This document shows positions 1-13,495 of a stretch of 64,000 nt of DNA, one piece after another. Under the pieces are notes generated by a model. It was not told where the DNA came from. It saw only the letters and a list, made by a program, of their open reading frames with translations, and searched no databases. The DNA is from Paralvinella palmiformis (taxonomy: Eukaryota > Annelida > Polychaeta > Terebellida > Alvinellidae). How positions within the stretch are numbered: the first letter of the stretch is position 1; every line of letters starts with the position of its first letter. The position numbers were made by a program, and so were the translations under genes. Where the stretch lies: the NCBI GenBank assembly GCA_025642065.1, contig JAODUP010000056.1, forward strand, positions 542,001 to 606,000, read 5' to 3'.

Positions 1-831
1 TCCTGTAAGCACACTATTAAAAACAGATAGCACAGATGAGATAAAAAATGACAAAAAATTTAATATTAAGCTTAAATATAATTATTTATTAGGCCTGGAA
101 TAAGTGTTAGTAGTGTATAACAAGTATTTAACTATACTGATAAACATCAATCAGTTTGGAAATTAATTGTTTTTCATTTGGAATATAAATAATCTAAAGC
201 AAAATAATACTCATTTCAAAGCTAATCACTTCTCAAACTGTATCATGGAAGCTATGTTATTACTTCTCAGAAACATTTATTCACACACACATGTGTGCAC
301 ACACACACATAACACACACATTCACAGAAGTATTTCTCTGAATAACAGACAGGCCTGTCCACCACACCTTGTATTATGTTTAGTGAATTTTGCTTTAAAT
401 TTGCATGTTGCAGTTATAATTTGGCAAGAACTCTGAAGGAATTTAGCAGAGTACTGAATTACAAAAAAAAGGATCATTGTGGAAGTTAAAAGAACGGTGA
501 ATTAATTCCAAAGCAAATCTTAAAACATTACGATGCTGAGAATGCTCAGGAGAAACTACAATACCAGTATGTTACAAAGAGTGACATTATGGCGATCACA
601 ATGCAAAGCAGAAATACACATTACCAACTCGTAACACCGAGGTTACCTGCTCAACACAAAGCAAGAGTTCCATCACTCAGACACAAGAGGCCAATTAGTG
701 ATCAAGACAAACATTAACAAGAAGTTAGTCTACAAGTGGGTTAAATCACAGCAGAGAGAACTGTCCAAGCTGGTTATCATCGGCTTAACAGAAAACCTAA
801 CCAACCGAAGGACTGATAGCACACAGTATAC
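1..831. other. Intron sequence at left edge
   Basis: This lies inside the RALGAPB gene, downstream of exon 14. I found no sequence for the next expected block (VKDAAEA-like). A short interrupted (AC)n run sits near 283-330. Confidence 0.5.
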
Positions 832-993
832 CTGTCTCATCACCCTATCTACGGCATCATGACTTATCCCACTATCTCTCTCTGTTTTGGATCTCCTGGT
901 TGATCCCGGAGAGTGACGTCTTATAAGAGGAGACCGTGGTGTCGATGGTGGCTCGTCAACAACAATGTCTCTATCTGCACTTTCCTCATCTTT
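832..993 (-). CDS. RALGAPB: RALGAPB exon 14 (Ser/Arg-rich)
   Basis: Residues 816-869: [20 protein letters not shown] followed by a basic Ser/Pro stretch and a phospho-site-like [10 protein letters not shown]. Both ends are in phase 0 (acceptor tctttag, donor gtatac). It is poorly conserved, so it could be a cassette exon. It is the last exon I can place before the left edge. Confidence 0.75.
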
Positions 994-2878
994 CTAAAGA
1001 ATTAATCACCAGCTTACATGACGAATGAGCATGTCTTAGTATAATACTAACAACCAATGGTAATATGTTAGATGTACACCACAGATAACCAAACAGACCA
1101 GTTGTTATAAACTGTGCTATAAAACATGTCTCACATCTATCTCACTTTGGCACTGAGATTTTAATAGATGGAAACGTGATATGTGCTGCACACAGCTGAC
1201 TATATTAGCCATAAAATAATGTAAATTTATGTCAATAGAGAATGACAGACTGACTGAGTGAGTGAGTGAGTGAGTGAGCTGGTATTTTGCTTTCAGCCCC
1301 AGCTTGTTCACAGCTGGTATTTGTAAAAAGAACGTTTGTCAATACAATATTTTTACATTATAATAATGAGCACCAGATATATATTACCGGAGACTATATA
1401 CATTGCTCCAGACTCATCATATTATGTATGTATGAGCCCAGTGAGTTATTAGAGATAACAATTACATGATATGAGGCCATTGAGTTATCAGAGATAACAA
1501 TGACATGATATGAGGCCAGTGAGTTATCAGTGATAATGATGACAAGATATGAGGCCATTGAGTTATCAGAGATAACAATGATATGATCAGTTTATAAGTC
1601 AGTCAAGTTATTTCTCAATAACTGGAAAGGAGTCTAGTTAATGTTATAAGTTAATGTTGACATCTCTGCTGTAGATCTGTACTTCTTACTGTAGTGATCT
1701 GTGGTCGAATCTCAGCATTGGCATATCTGAGGGGTGTTTAATCCTTGACTTCGCTTCTTTACAATTGGAGGTCATTCGGCCCATTTAGCCTAACATGTGC
1801 ATAAACATTGCCATAAAACATTAATCATCAGTATCCTGATGTTTGCGCCTAACAATCAGGATAATTTATTCAGCCGATGGTTAGAACAATATGAATAATA
1901 ACAACAACAACAATGATGACGATGACAATATTAACAACATTACCCACCCAGAAGGCATAATGTGTGTTTAACTGTGTTCTGTGCCATTTTTATTTTCTGT
2001 CAAACATCACTGGGTGTAAATATGGAAGAGAGAAAGATTCATGCAGAGAGATTTTATGACAACAACAAAAAACAAACTTGTACCTAAACAAAACACCTTC
2101 AACCATGCTGTCATATAAAACATTCAGATGACTCTAGTTTATGACTACTACAACTAAACACTGAAATGACAATGTTACAGCCATCAAGAAACAACTAGAG
2201 GTTGAAAAACGTGAAAACAAGATAACACTAACCTGACTCTTCGCTCCCGAAATACCAAGTTCGAGTACTTCGAGCACACCCTGCAAACATTCCTTGTCAT
2301 GAAGCAGGTAACTGTGTTCTACCAGCCAGATGCCGAGACAGTGGAATGCTGCCACTATCATGGAGTGGAGATCTTTCGAGTGTGACGGTGCCGGCCGGCT
2401 ACACTGGTAGAGGATAAACTCACAGATCCAGTTCACAGTCCGTTTTCCCATCAGGAAGTTGGTGCGGTTCAGGTGCACCTTGGCCAGGCCAAGAAGGACC
2501 TCAATGGCAGCCAGTGCAATGTTCAGGTCAAGCTTCCAGGAGGCCAACAGACGATTTGAAACAATTGACGCAGCATGGCAGAACAACCCCTGGGCAGAAT
2601 CTGTCGAAAGAATCACAATAAGGCATCAACTATTTAATGTTAGATTAGTAATCTATATAATTTGTGCAATGGTTAATCTAATTTTCTACATTTTAATTAT
2701 TATAAAAAATCAATATGGTAATTTTTACTGTAGGTAGAAGAACAAATATGTATTTACTGCATTACATACAGATTAAATAATAAGAGAATAATTCATCTCT
2801 AAAAATAAAATATCTAATATACATACAACAAAAAGGGAGAATTCTAACAAAAAGGGGGAAAATAAAGGAAAACTACTT

Positions 2879-2914
<36 letters not shown>

Positions 2915-3401
2915 TACATTTTCAGCTATTATTATATTGGTATAAAATAGCAATGTAGTAGTGTTTTGGGACGGGTAAGAATTTAATTTCAAGTTGCAAA
3001 AACATAACTGATTGTAGTCAAAGTCTAATTGTATTTTTAAAATTGGTATTTGTATAATAATTACAGCTGTAAATCAAATATCATAATATTCATATCATTG
3101 GTCAATTACAAATTAAATACAATCCCTTTATAAATGATATAAAGTGGCTTGTATACATAAACAACAAGGCTCAATGAAAGCGAATTCATTTGAGGAGATG
3201 TAATTTCGTCAAACATTTAAAAAAATGTAAACTGTCACCCATAAAATTATCAGTCAAAATAATATCATGGTAATTTTATATAATCACAAGTTGTCACATT
3301 TGAAGTGACACACCAAGAAAAACAAATACTATTTGTCACATCATGGTTATTTGTTTAGAGGTGATCACATTAAGCCAAAAGAAATATGTCAAAACTTGTG
3401 C

Positions 3402-3445
<44 letters not shown>

Positions 3446-4342
3446 ACAAAGATTGCCTGTTTCTGAGGGCTGTTTCATTCACCAGTAAAACTCTTTGGTA
3501 CAAACATCCCATTTATCCAAGTAGTATCTCTTTGGCCATATGCTCCATGTAAAATAAGTATCAAGGCTACACAAAGTAATCATTCGATGAAGTGATGGAC
3601 AACAACAGTCAGTGAACTAAATCACGGATCAATACCTAAACCATTGTATCCTTTGTGACAGAATCCATCCTCCGACATATCAAAACATATCAAACATGCA
3701 GAACTCATCTATAATCTATGGTAAGTGTTTAGCTTCGCAGACTGACAGAGATGGTTCTGGCTTAATTACTGTGAATATCTGGAGGTTATTAGACTGTGAA
3801 GGGGTAGTTTATATCTGTGAAGGTTAACGGGTCAGATGTGATTAATTCTAATCAGAAATAAACAAGATGTACCCCAATCTTTAGTGTTTCGGCTGCCTGT
3901 CATGTCACCAGAACAGTTACTTCCATTGAGGCCTGTGGAAAACATCCAAAACATTACCAATCCTGTGTAAAGAGCTTACTGATGTTACTAATTGTGCCAT
4001 ATTTGTAGCTATGTACAAGGCACAGGTCAACACACACACGCATAAACACAATCAAACACACATCACATAGATAAACATCAGGTGAAAGAAAATAATATTT
4101 ATATTTTAGAAAAATTAATCTATTTACATAATAAATTAAAAGTCCGAGGTGTAAAATAACAGATACATATAATAATACAACATTTACAAAAGCTAAACTA
4201 AAATATCTGCTAAATAAATTCATGTCTAAAAAGTTTAAATAATAGAAATAACATTTACGATAATGTTAGTGCATAAAACCAAATATTACCACAGACAAAT
4301 AAATAATAAAATTGTGATATTAAACACAATACACACTTATAA

Positions 4343-4378
<36 letters not shown>

Positions 4379-6292
4379 ATATGCATAGATGAAGCATAAA
4401 ATGGATTATAATAAAGCTGAGTCAACTTCATTACAATCTAGTTTATGGTTTATGTCTGATAAGACAACAATGATACATTAACACAATAGTGTTCCCAAAT
4501 AAATAAAAGAAATGATCGTCAAAATCCAAATATAATTTGTATTGAAACAACAACTAATCTTAATGAGACGAGTGGTTTGGCTGTCGGTTCAAATTTGCTG
4601 GCAAGTGAAAACTGTTGTACATGTGAGGATTGAAGTCTATTAGCCAAAATGACCCGAAGAAATATATTCATCACACTGGAATGTATAGACATTCCTATTT
4701 TGACATTTTAGTAAGTATACATAGCAGCAGTGACCGAGTGTTGCCCCCTACCTGTAGCATCGGCTGACAGTGGTGCATTACTCTGTTTATCCACTACAGG
4801 TGGTGATCCCTGAGGATCACTTTCTTCCTGCTGTAAGGTCTGTTCAGCTTCTTCACACAAAGCAAAGTCATAAACGCATAATGATAGACCTCCTAAAATA
4901 ATATAGAAAAATATGAACTCATCAAGTAATCAGTTTATGTACGATTAACTAAAATCCTATTATTAAAAACTAATATTATTAATAATAACCAGTAATAATA
5001 ATAATAATAATATATTTAAAATTCTACTATATAAAAGTGTTTGTTGTTTTAGAATTTACTTCTTGATTCACATCGTAACATGGAAATATATGGAAAATAT
5101 GGAATTAATATTTTTGAAATCAGTTAACATTGTACACTGACCTAACAACATTTGAGTATTATTGGGATCGGTCTCCACAGTAAGAGCTCGAAGGAGTACC
5201 TCAATCATCCTCATCTTCAGTGAAAGGAATGTCACCACAGAACTGCCAACTCTATCACCAAAAAGAGCTAGAATGGAGGTATTGAGAAAACCAGAAACAC
5301 AAATCAATTTCAACTACGGCTCTTCATCAGTTGACTTCATCTTTAAAACAGTATATATGTTGATGTGTCAATAGAACATAGATTAACCCAACCATACAAA
5401 AAACATGATCTATAATGGTTACTTTCAATATGTGCATCTTCGAATCTTGAATCTCAATAGATTGACAGACATACAAAGATGCTGGATGTTCAGCAGACAA
5501 GCATCATTTCTGTCAGTTTTTGTTTTCTATTTTGCTTATAATCAAAATTGATTATTGCTAATCTTGGAAGTAAAAGTCTGATTCAGAAAAAAAGGATTAG
5601 GGTCTATGGATTACAGAGCAAAACATAGTAACCCAGAACATTAGAAATGTTCATAGAACAATTGTCAAAACCAAATTTTACTAAAGATAAGAAAAATTTG
5701 TAAATTTTTGTAAATTATATATCTTGTTATTTCTTGTTTCCAAATGTGCTTTCAAGTTCAGAGTTCAAAACTTGCTTGCCACATAATCTCACAGGGAGAT
5801 GATTTTAAATGACCTTTTATGCTGGTGTATCATTAAATACTACTCGCACATTCTTGTTTTTTTAATTAAACTGACTGAAACTAATAAAATGCTATCTTGG
5901 ACAAACATTAGACCAGTGTATAAATATCTTCATGTCAATTTCAAATATGATAAAAATAATATCTACACAGTAAAAATGAATACAAAATATATGTTAAAAG
6001 TCTGAAATTGTCACATCTAATTGGCACCTCCTACACAAAATTATTAATTCTTACATCAGACTGACAGCTACTACACAAAATATTTAATTCTTACATTTGA
6101 TTGGCAGTGACTTGAAATGCAAAGGCAGGCAAAGCATTGACAGCAACAGATGGATGGATGCTTTACGTAACTCGACCACCATCACATGATCATCTTGTCT
6201 GTATAGAGAAATAACCATAGGATAAGATGTGCTTCAATCAGTTTCTCTCTCTCTCTGTCTGTTTGTCTCTATGTGTGTGTGTTTTAGGATAT

Positions 6293-6323
<31 letters not shown>

Positions 6324-6644
6324 GGTGGCTCTGGCTCAGAACAGCAGCACTTAAACATCCTTTAAATCCTAAACCTCCCTAAAGCTATACATAAATAAAT
6401 CTATATGTATGAAACTAAATACACAAAAACCTATATCTTCACACATCAAAACATACATAGACCTATGTATATATCTGAGCTACTCATCAGCCTATGGGGC
6501 CCAGCTAATCTACTTTTCATATGTTACAAATGTGTCATGCCCACAGAGAAGTGATTGTATGTAGGCTATGTACAGAAAGTGGAAGCACATAAAAAATACC
6601 ACAATTCAAAGTAAATAACACATGCATGTGGTTTAATGATAAGT

Positions 6645-6681
<37 letters not shown>

Positions 6682-9600
6682 GAAATGACTACTCTGATAC
6701 CACAGTTCACATTCAGGAGTAATTTGCAGTGATTCAAAAGTAACCTATTAATCCGAACAACTTGACACCATATCTGTGTGTGTATGTATGCATGTATGAC
6801 TGAGTGAGTGGTGTCTCTACTTTATCTATATTTGTATGTCAACTCATTCAGAAAAGCTGTGAATAACAAACCAGGTTTGTTATATTATTAAAAAGTTTAT
6901 ATCATATCCACATCATGCCGAACAACTTACTTGAATTTTGGATTTAATTCAGGCAGTATAGCCTCGAGTACATTCAGTATCCTTGGCAACAGCATCATGA
7001 CACCATCAAGGTCTACCCGTAACAAATCAGATGAGTTACAGATGATGTTCATCAGGGTTGAACCACTTGGATTCTGGAGAATTAACATCACTCTTTGTTA
7101 CATTAAACTATATTTGTATATATCATTGACAATTACTGACAATGGATTATACTATCTCCTAAAAATTAAATATTTGTTTATATGATGTTTGAACACTGTA
7201 GATTTTGTCTAGTATTATCATCATCATTATTTAATAACAGTAGTAGCAGTAGAAATAGTATTATTATCATTATTAGTATTATTATTACTGGACATTATTC
7301 AGTCAATCATACATTTTTTTAACTTTTAGTAATGAAATAAACACCTACATATTTCCCCACAAAACACACACAGGTGATACTGGATAGTTTTAGAAGAAAG
7401 CTTTTATCGAGCATTCTATAAAAACTGTACTGGTACTACTTATAAAAGTTGATGAATTATCACTCAAATTTTAAACTGTATTCTGCCTTTCACATACATG
7501 GTAATCCAGAACAAAACTAATACTTTTTCATCATGGGATAAGGATTACAGAATGCAGGTATGCATTACATGAGAGAGGATTTGATGACATCAGAAAGATT
7601 CTATTTGTTCGAGCCCAATGGAGAAAAAGTACGGACATGGTCCGTAGTCTTTACCACCACATTAATTCATGCTTCAGTCCGAAGCCATTCCATGGCCAAG
7701 AAAGTCAGATCTCCTGATCACTTTGCTGAACACTTCTTCTTATGAGGCTATTTCAAATAACGTGTACACAACTTAACAGTAGACAGCATTAACACAACAG
7801 AAGCGGAAGTGTTTAACTGAAGCTGAAATTGTTGTCATCAATCTGCTGTGCTGAGGTTTTGATAATTTTGTGGAACTTTTACAACACGCTATTACCGGTG
7901 GAGGTCACTTTACTGATGTCATTCACCATAAATTATAAAACCTCGAGCACTAAATACAAATCTCATATGTTTTACTTCATTCCTCTCTTGGTGTTGAAAC
8001 AATTATCCCATATTCATATGTGTTAGTTGGTTCACTATCAACTTATAAAGTACGATGCAGATACTATATAAAAGATTATTATGAGAGATCACCCCAAGTG
8101 TTCTGAGTTACTAGGACATTCATAGGATATTGTGGATTACATATGTAAATTAATTTGTTTATTTATATGAAATATATTGAATGGCATCTGCAATGATGCA
8201 TGCATCCATGCATCAAATCACAAAAATAGAGAGTGGGAAGTGAACTGAAGTGGTAACTTCTAGTTACCATTTAACATGGATGGTCTCCCAGGACAGGTTC
8301 TCATGTGGATGTGGATAACCTTTGGGTTAGAACATCAGAGCAAATACAGGTACACGTTTTTAAGCAAAATAAACAAACCTTTTCCAAATCCAGGCCATGG
8401 TACAGGACGAAGTAGAACCGTGAAAGGTAGACAGGCAGCACCTCTTCTTGGGTGCGTATGGAGCAAAATATGCGACACAGAGTGCCACAGGCCTCAGCCC
8501 TGCCAGCCTCGTTCTGCTCATTTGGGTCTGTCGCCATGTTTGGATGCACCTCATCTGGCAAATGAGTTGAATGTCGTAGACTGACATTAGTGGTGAGTGG
8601 TTGGTGTTCCAGGTGAAATGATGTCGTCCGACTACGCGACAGTGCTATAGGTCATATGGCCAGTATACGTACAGGGATTAAGGTCGCATATGCAGTAGCA
8701 ATAGCAGGCACAGCAGCCAAAACAGACACGCACAAACAAAGCAAGGCATCCGGAAATCATGTGACAGAATCATGTGATTAGTAAGTTCACGTAGTGATGA
8801 CAGGATGCAGGCGAAACATCGATACGTTCAAAGTGTTGACCGTGTGATGTGGGTGTGACAAGTCCAGACCAAAGTGTGAAAAAACAAACAGAAAACACAA
8901 CCTTCAGTGTACATGCAATGTGTTAAAGTTACGTGAAAACAACCTTAATTACAGTGAAGTATAATATATATTACATCTTAATAATTATAATAATAATAAT
9001 TGCACAGTAATCATCCTAAGTCTTAACTAAGTACTGCATTATTGCTCAGCAAGATAAATAATTTACAGAGATCGATTAACTATGTCAGTACATGCAGAGA
9101 CACGCACTCAAATAACATGCAACATACATATATGTTACACATCTTGCCCTCCAAAACAGACTCAGTGGGCAATACAATAATAAACAACCAAAACAATGCT
9201 TAACACAGAGTAAAATGCCTGAGGTTATACCTGTTAGTGAACAAATTTTTTTAGCAGATGTTACTTAGGTTTAGAAGAAGAAAAAAACTCAAGACATTTA
9301 CGAGAACAAATACAGCATACTGAACTTCAGCTCTCCTATGACGCCCGTCTAATATTATATACTATTCTAGGAAATTAAACCATTTATTTTGTCTCTGGTA
9401 TAAAGATAATTGCCTAAACTACATTCCAAATACGTCTAATGGGACAACAATTATTTTTAAATATTTGAGATCTGCTGGTCAAATTGTTAAAACTAATTCT
9501 GTAACCTCGGGTTAGAGCCTCAGCATAACTGTTAGTTACTCAAGGAATTTCTTTAAGCCTGCAAATGTTTTAGTTCATTCAGTTAGTAAATATGTATATA

Positions 9601-9955
9601 GGTAATTATGGGGAAGGCGTCTATTTGTTGTCCAGAAATTTCAAACTGTACATTTCTACAAAACCCAAGTAGCATAGGCTCATGAATATGCACCAAAAGA
9701 CAACAGCTGTACAATAAACAAAACAAAACTTGTATAAAACAGAAAACACATCAAATACAATCCAATATTCTACGTTATTGTAACAGTTCATTAGATAAGT
9801 AGCAAAGCACGCAGTCCATGCTTCATATAAACATCTGACCAGTCCATGCTTCATATAAACATCTGACCAGTCCATGTTTCATATAAACATCTGACAAGGC
9901 TGAGCTATAAATACATTCAATTGTCTGATGTTTGTCAAACCATCAACATCATGGA

Positions 9956-10037
<82 letters not shown>

Positions 10038-13000
10038 GGTTATGGCTGAAACTAGGATTTCCATCTCTGATGTTTGGGGAATTTATAATCATTTATAGCA
10101 TGGATCCAAACACACTGGTGAGAATGTTTCATCTGATTTGTATAACCCACAATATTCCAGCTGGGTAGGCATCTATGGCAATCAGTGAGCAGCATTTCTA
10201 TGGCAATCAGTGAATAGCACAGGTGGCAAGCAAGATTCAAACCCAGAACCATACACATTTAAATCTGAAACTCTACCAGCTGAGCTACCAAACCTCCAAC
10301 CATAGTCACAAAAGACACATGTACTTTAAGAATATTCACTGGAAAGAATACCCAAAATCATATTCTATTGTCATATGACACTTCTATTTATATCTGAATA
10401 AAACTATTAAAAATGTGGCCATACAATAATTAGTTACCATCTCCTGAACATAACAAAAGCAACAACAACAACAAAACATGCACAAACTGTCAACTACACA
10501 TCAATTACTGATATTTCAGGAAATCTATTAATATAATTAATAAAAGGATATACCGTAGATCCCGGCCATTAAGCTGATACTTTGAGTCAATATTGTTACC
10601 CTTAATTATTTAGGTCGGCTTAATGGCCGATGCTATTTCAGTGTCAAGAAATTCAGTAATCGGGAGAACAAATTTCAGGGTGTGGCCATCTATCTATATG
10701 GTAACAGATGTCAAGTCGCAAACACAGAATATCAACAACATCGTCATTTAAATTCATGCAGTCACAGAGTGAAAATACAAGTGAAACAAGATAATGATAA
10801 TAATTTGTAGCAGAAAGTATTGTTGTAGGATTATTGAAAATTAGCTGAAACTGGAGATATTTACACTAACATAAACTAGTTCCTGCAATCAAAACATTTG
10901 ATATCACATGAAAATGCTGCAGGGAAAAGTTAAGATTATTAGATCGACTTAATGGACTGTATTACCATAAATCATGATATTTTAGGTTTAAAAGACGACC
11001 CCAGCTTAATGCCCCAATGGGCTTATTGGCCTGGACCTACATTAAACAGAATTTGGAGAAACAAAATTTGGGTTCTCTGTATTATACAAAATTATATTTC
11101 TCAGAATTCATGCTTTTCCACATAAAATTTTCAATCAAATCATAAAAACATGTGCAAGCATAGATTACATATAACAAAATAAATGTTTGAAAATGTACAA
11201 AATCACGTTATGCCACTAAACAAAACAAGAACATGACCAATAAGAGTTTAGATTATAGCTACTGAAACAATGATGCAGGATTCAATGCAGATGAAATGCA
11301 AACATACTGACACATGTCTGATTCTCAGGTTAATAGCATTTCGTTATGAGATGGATTAGTTGTAATGATTTACAGTCGTGAGAGATCAACGGATGGTGAT
11401 AACAAGACGCATACTATAGGATAATAATGCTACAAAAAAAGTCAACATTTAATTGAATATTTAACACCATGCCTGGCTCCACTGTTATTCTGATTTCAAC
11501 ACATAAACGGAACACTGAACATGATCTGTCACAATTTTGGCCATATTACAAGGTAACACGACTTTCACTATTATACATTTCGGTACATACCATGCATTTG
11601 TGGTTGATCTAAATCCAAGGAGAAAAACAAAAAAACAGGAAATCAACAAAACACATAGATTAGCCTAGATCAAACAGAAGATTAATCAAGAATCCTTGCT
11701 ACCATTAATCGGATATTCATGAAAATTAGACAACAATTCAGAGCATACTAACAATGTTAACATCCACCTATATGAGGACAGTATAAGATAATATCAGTTC
11801 CATTAACTAGTCCTATTAGACACACAACAACACCCTATTTACATAATCAGTATTCATTAATTAAGCAGGAGAGTTAATCAAGGCCACTGCTGCCGATCAT
11901 ACACACCTCTTGGCTGCGAACCCTGGCCTTTCACCCCAATTGTGGCCGCTTCAATTAGCCAAGCACCGAACAAATGAAGCAAGCTGTTCACACGCGGACG
12001 TGTGTTGGCCAGATTGGTGTGAAGTTCAAAGTTGAACTGACTCAGACCACCGGATGTTGAGATGGATGTGATGCTTGAATGACGTGTTGGAGTGATGTTC
12101 ACATTCCTGGAAACTGCAAAGAACATTTTGTCAATGAAATCTCCCACAAAAAAATACCCGTTCTCTCATTAAAACTTGTTTGCTTACAGAAGCTATTTTA
12201 TTTTTAATTTGCAAAAAAAGGTAATGACAAAGAATACATTGTCTTGTTATATAATTCCATTATCTCATAGAAGCTATAAGTTCATAGGATTTCTTTTCAA
12301 AATGTTTATCGTAACAGATAAATATTGTTCTATAATCAATCAGGAACAATGAACAAACTAGTGTGGCCTTCTGTTAACAATGCAATAATGTTTCATTTAA
12401 AATAGCCATTGTTTAGCTAGTTCAACCAGAAAAGCAACAAATCAATTAGCAAGCTAACCTTTTCCACTGGACTGACCCTTTGACCTTCTCTGAGGTGGTG
12501 GTGTTGATCCAGGCTGCCCAAATGATGTCTGTCGATTCAGAACAGATGGCACTAGATCAACATCACTCCTACTATTGAGACCTAAAAAAGGAAAGAAACT
12601 GGTTAATAATTCTCGAACACGTGAGCTCGGTCAACAGAACTGCCATACAGCTTTTGTTTACAATGTACACACACCTAGCAGGGCATCAACAAGGAGTGAC
12701 ACACTTCTCATTGCCTGGTAGAATATTTGTGGGAGATTTGCCAAGCAGGGATGTTGTTCTGGATCTATGCCATTCGTCAGTGCATGGTGCAGAAATTTCG
12801 GCGTGTTGCTGATTACAGAGGGATGTGCCAAGTCAACGGGATTGCTGAGTACGTGAAGCAGACGGAACCAACACTGAGATATGCACTCTTCTGACATCGT
12901 GTCCGGAATCAGTGATGCATCGTCTTCATCTGAATGTGTAGAATGAAAAGGGAAAGGAAATCACGTGAGATAGGAAAAGTTAAGTACCGGATTTAATAAA

Positions 13001-13451
13001 GGTTACTTACACACGCGCGCGCACACACACACATGCACACACACCAGACATGGGGTCAGCTCCATTTTGTCAATTCCAATTGGTCAAATTCAAATTTATC
13101 AATTCCAATTTCGTTTTTTCCAACATTTTTTAGCCTAATACTTTTTACCATGAGTAGGTACTTCAAGTACCTACTTGGAATACCTACTCCGAGTAGTTTA
13201 TATTCCAAGTAGGATTGTCATGGAAGAAATATTTCTGAATTAAATAATTAAATGGTAAATTAATTTGTGGATTTATTTTTTTGCCCGTTCTAAACATTGA
13301 ACTGGGGTAAATTCCTAAATAGTAATATCTCTATATAGATTACAGGCATGCTATGTGGTGGTGTCACCATGTTGTGGGTGGAGCCCAAGGTATCCAGACC
13401 ATTTTAATTGGTTAAATGCACATGTACGATGTCACAGTCAGTGTGCATATT

Positions 13452-13495
<44 letters not shown>

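Noticed and set aside
1436..1590. CRISPR-like array
   Set aside because: The units are contiguous 39-base repeats with no unique spacers, in an animal intron; it is a minisatellite.
7560..7745. 61-codon plus-strand frame
   Set aside because: No motif. I tested its minus strand for a missing RALGAPB exon, but all three frames have stops and exons 8 and 9 already join in phase.
8276..8584. 102-codon plus-strand frame
   Set aside because: It is antisense to RALGAPB exon 8, whose minus-strand frame matches the family.
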